DNA of 64,000 bases from Hirudinaria manillensis (Eukaryota > Annelida > Clitellata > Hirudinida > Hirudinidae), in assembly GCA_034509925.1 (NCBI GenBank), contig CM067534.1, positions 7,765,001-7,829,000 on the forward strand. Direction: 5' to 3'. The notes under the pieces were generated by a model that did no database searches, had not been told where the DNA came from, and saw only the letters and a list, made by a program, of their open reading frames with translations. Every line of letters starts with the position of its first letter. Within the stretch, counting starts at the first letter, position 1. This document shows, in pieces, positions 62,606-64,000 of the stretch. A program made the translations under genes and the position numbers.

Positions 62606-63561
62606 CTTGGAATTAAAAATAAAATCAAATAAATGAAATAAAATAAAAAATTGTATAAATTTCAATTGTAATTCCGCGAAAACGGAAATCGAAACTTAAA
62701 AAAAAATGTAAATCCTTGTCTCGTGAATGCTTTTTTTTATTTATTCTTTGGACTGAAGGGGAATTCCCATCTCCAGATGTGTTTCAATTTCGTTTTTTTA
62801 AGGTTTGTGTTTGGGGAAACTGTTGACCTTCGAATGTTGACCTTTAAATAAATGCCGACACACGACGTCCTGACGTCTGATTTGAGATAATTTGTTTAAC
62901 ATAACATTATAATAATGATTAATAAATTACTTGATAAGGCCGACGAAAAAATGTTAATGATATACATGTATTACTAGTAAACGATTCCTCATGTCTTAAT
63001 GTAAACTGCAATAACGAATGATTGAATGACGGCGATGATGATGATGATAGTGACGACGACGATGATGGTAGTGACGTCATAGCGACCCGACTGCGTGTGT
63101 GGTCCGATAAGTTAATTGAAACATCATTTGCCAAAAAAAATAATAATCCCTAGCTATTAATATTACTGAATAATAAATAACAGAAATTACAGAAATTACA
63201 CATGAAAATGAAGACGACGACGACGACGATGTTGCTTTCGTGGCCATGATAATGATGCTAAGAAATTAGATGGGGCAGGATAGATATTTGGAATCTGGCA
63301 AGATTCGTCGAGGCCTTTGGAGAAGCTAAATTATAAATTAACATACTAAACTCATGAATAATTGATTACTTAAGTCCATGCATATTTAATCATCGCCATT
63401 GTTATGCAAATGCAATAATTTATGCAAAATTAAATTTGATTCGTTACGTCGTGAGGTGAAAGTGGCAAACTTAATAAATTTAAAGAATCATTCAACCGAT
63501 AAATATCACATGCAAAACGATACACAAGATGTTTTTAGTATTTATTTATTTTTTCAATGTC

Positions 63562-63619
<58 letters not shown>

Positions 63620-63822
63620 TAATAATATTAGTTGCTTTAACAGGTCAGAGTTCAAGAGGTCAAAAGACCGGGAAAGTTATTGTTCAGTAGTTGTGACACC
63701 GGGGACATTGTGGAAATACAATCGGTAATTACAACAACAACAATAAAATAATAATAATAACAAATAATAATAATAATAATAAAAATAAAAACAATAATAA
63801 TAATAATAATAACAATAATAAC

Positions 63823-63853
<31 letters not shown>

Positions 63854-64000
63854 GTCATACTTTCAATGTTTTTGTTTAAAAACTCGGAGGCGTCTGATCG
63901 ACCGGATTTTTGGGCAAATGAAGTTGCAATTAATTTATTGGACCACACGCACACACGTACCAAGTCAGAGGTCATGCCGGTTAGAAGGATCATCATCATC
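62606..64000. other. AT-rich end of window, microsatellites
   Basis: Contains GAC/GAT-rich stretches (63027-63070, 63210-63230) and (AAT)n arrays at 63563-63613 and 63750-63853. Minus-strand frames here are mostly repeat translations. Upstream exons of the candidate at 62507 may be hidden here or beyond the window. Confidence 0.5.

Overview
The window looks like nuclear DNA of an intron-rich invertebrate animal. The evidence is GT-AG (and several GC-AG) introns, metazoan-type genes (INTU/inturned, a LAP1-type torsin-interacting protein, a PUR-alpha protein, PRORSD1, a TASOR/TEX15-type DUF3715 protein, mitochondrial HSP70), AT-rich non-coding DNA and abundant (ATT)n microsatellites in introns. 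I cannot name the phylum from sequence alone. All multi-exon models were joined by hand from reading frame, splice-site and intron-phase agreement. Every model except the 5' end of the DUF3715 gene closes as one continuous frame.

Layout: 1-3983 has no gene seen. 3984-7593 (+) is a mucin-like, EGF-bearing type I membrane protein. 10669-11334 (-) is PRORSD1. 12060-14598 (-) is a PUR-alpha protein. Divergent from it, 15309-19157 (+) is an F-box/WD40 protein. 20084-21340 (-) is a LAP1/TOR1AIP-like protein, divergent from a short DUF3715 protein ending at 24717 (+). 26269-29566 and 30109-34864 (+) are two intact tandem mitochondrial HSP70 (mortalin) genes. 35405-38783 and 39454-43466 (-) are two intact tandem paralogues of a family I do not recognise. 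46156-50244 (+) is a third, strongly altered mortalin gene. 50642-61490 (-) is INTU, with a complete second gene (53895-55760, same strand) inside its largest intron. 62507-62605 (-) may be the last exon of another gene.

The most unusual region is about 26-50 kb, a duplication zone. Mortalin copies 1 and 2 show a gene-conversion-like tract, and copy 1 lacks two introns that copies 2 and 3 keep. Copy 3 has lost the mitochondrial leader, gained two C2H2-like zinc fingers in frame, and lost key nucleotide-binding residues, yet keeps an open frame through 15 exons. An exon-end relic in its second intron shows it is a mosaic of copy-1-like and copy-2-like sequence. Between copies 2 and 3 lies the unknown tandem pair. 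Other points: INTU carries an N-terminal extension of about 560 residues with six Phe-Phe/Lys-rich repeats and an RFX X-box-like site upstream; at least four introns are best explained as GC-AG; and a short ATT-linked dispersed repeat occurs three times.
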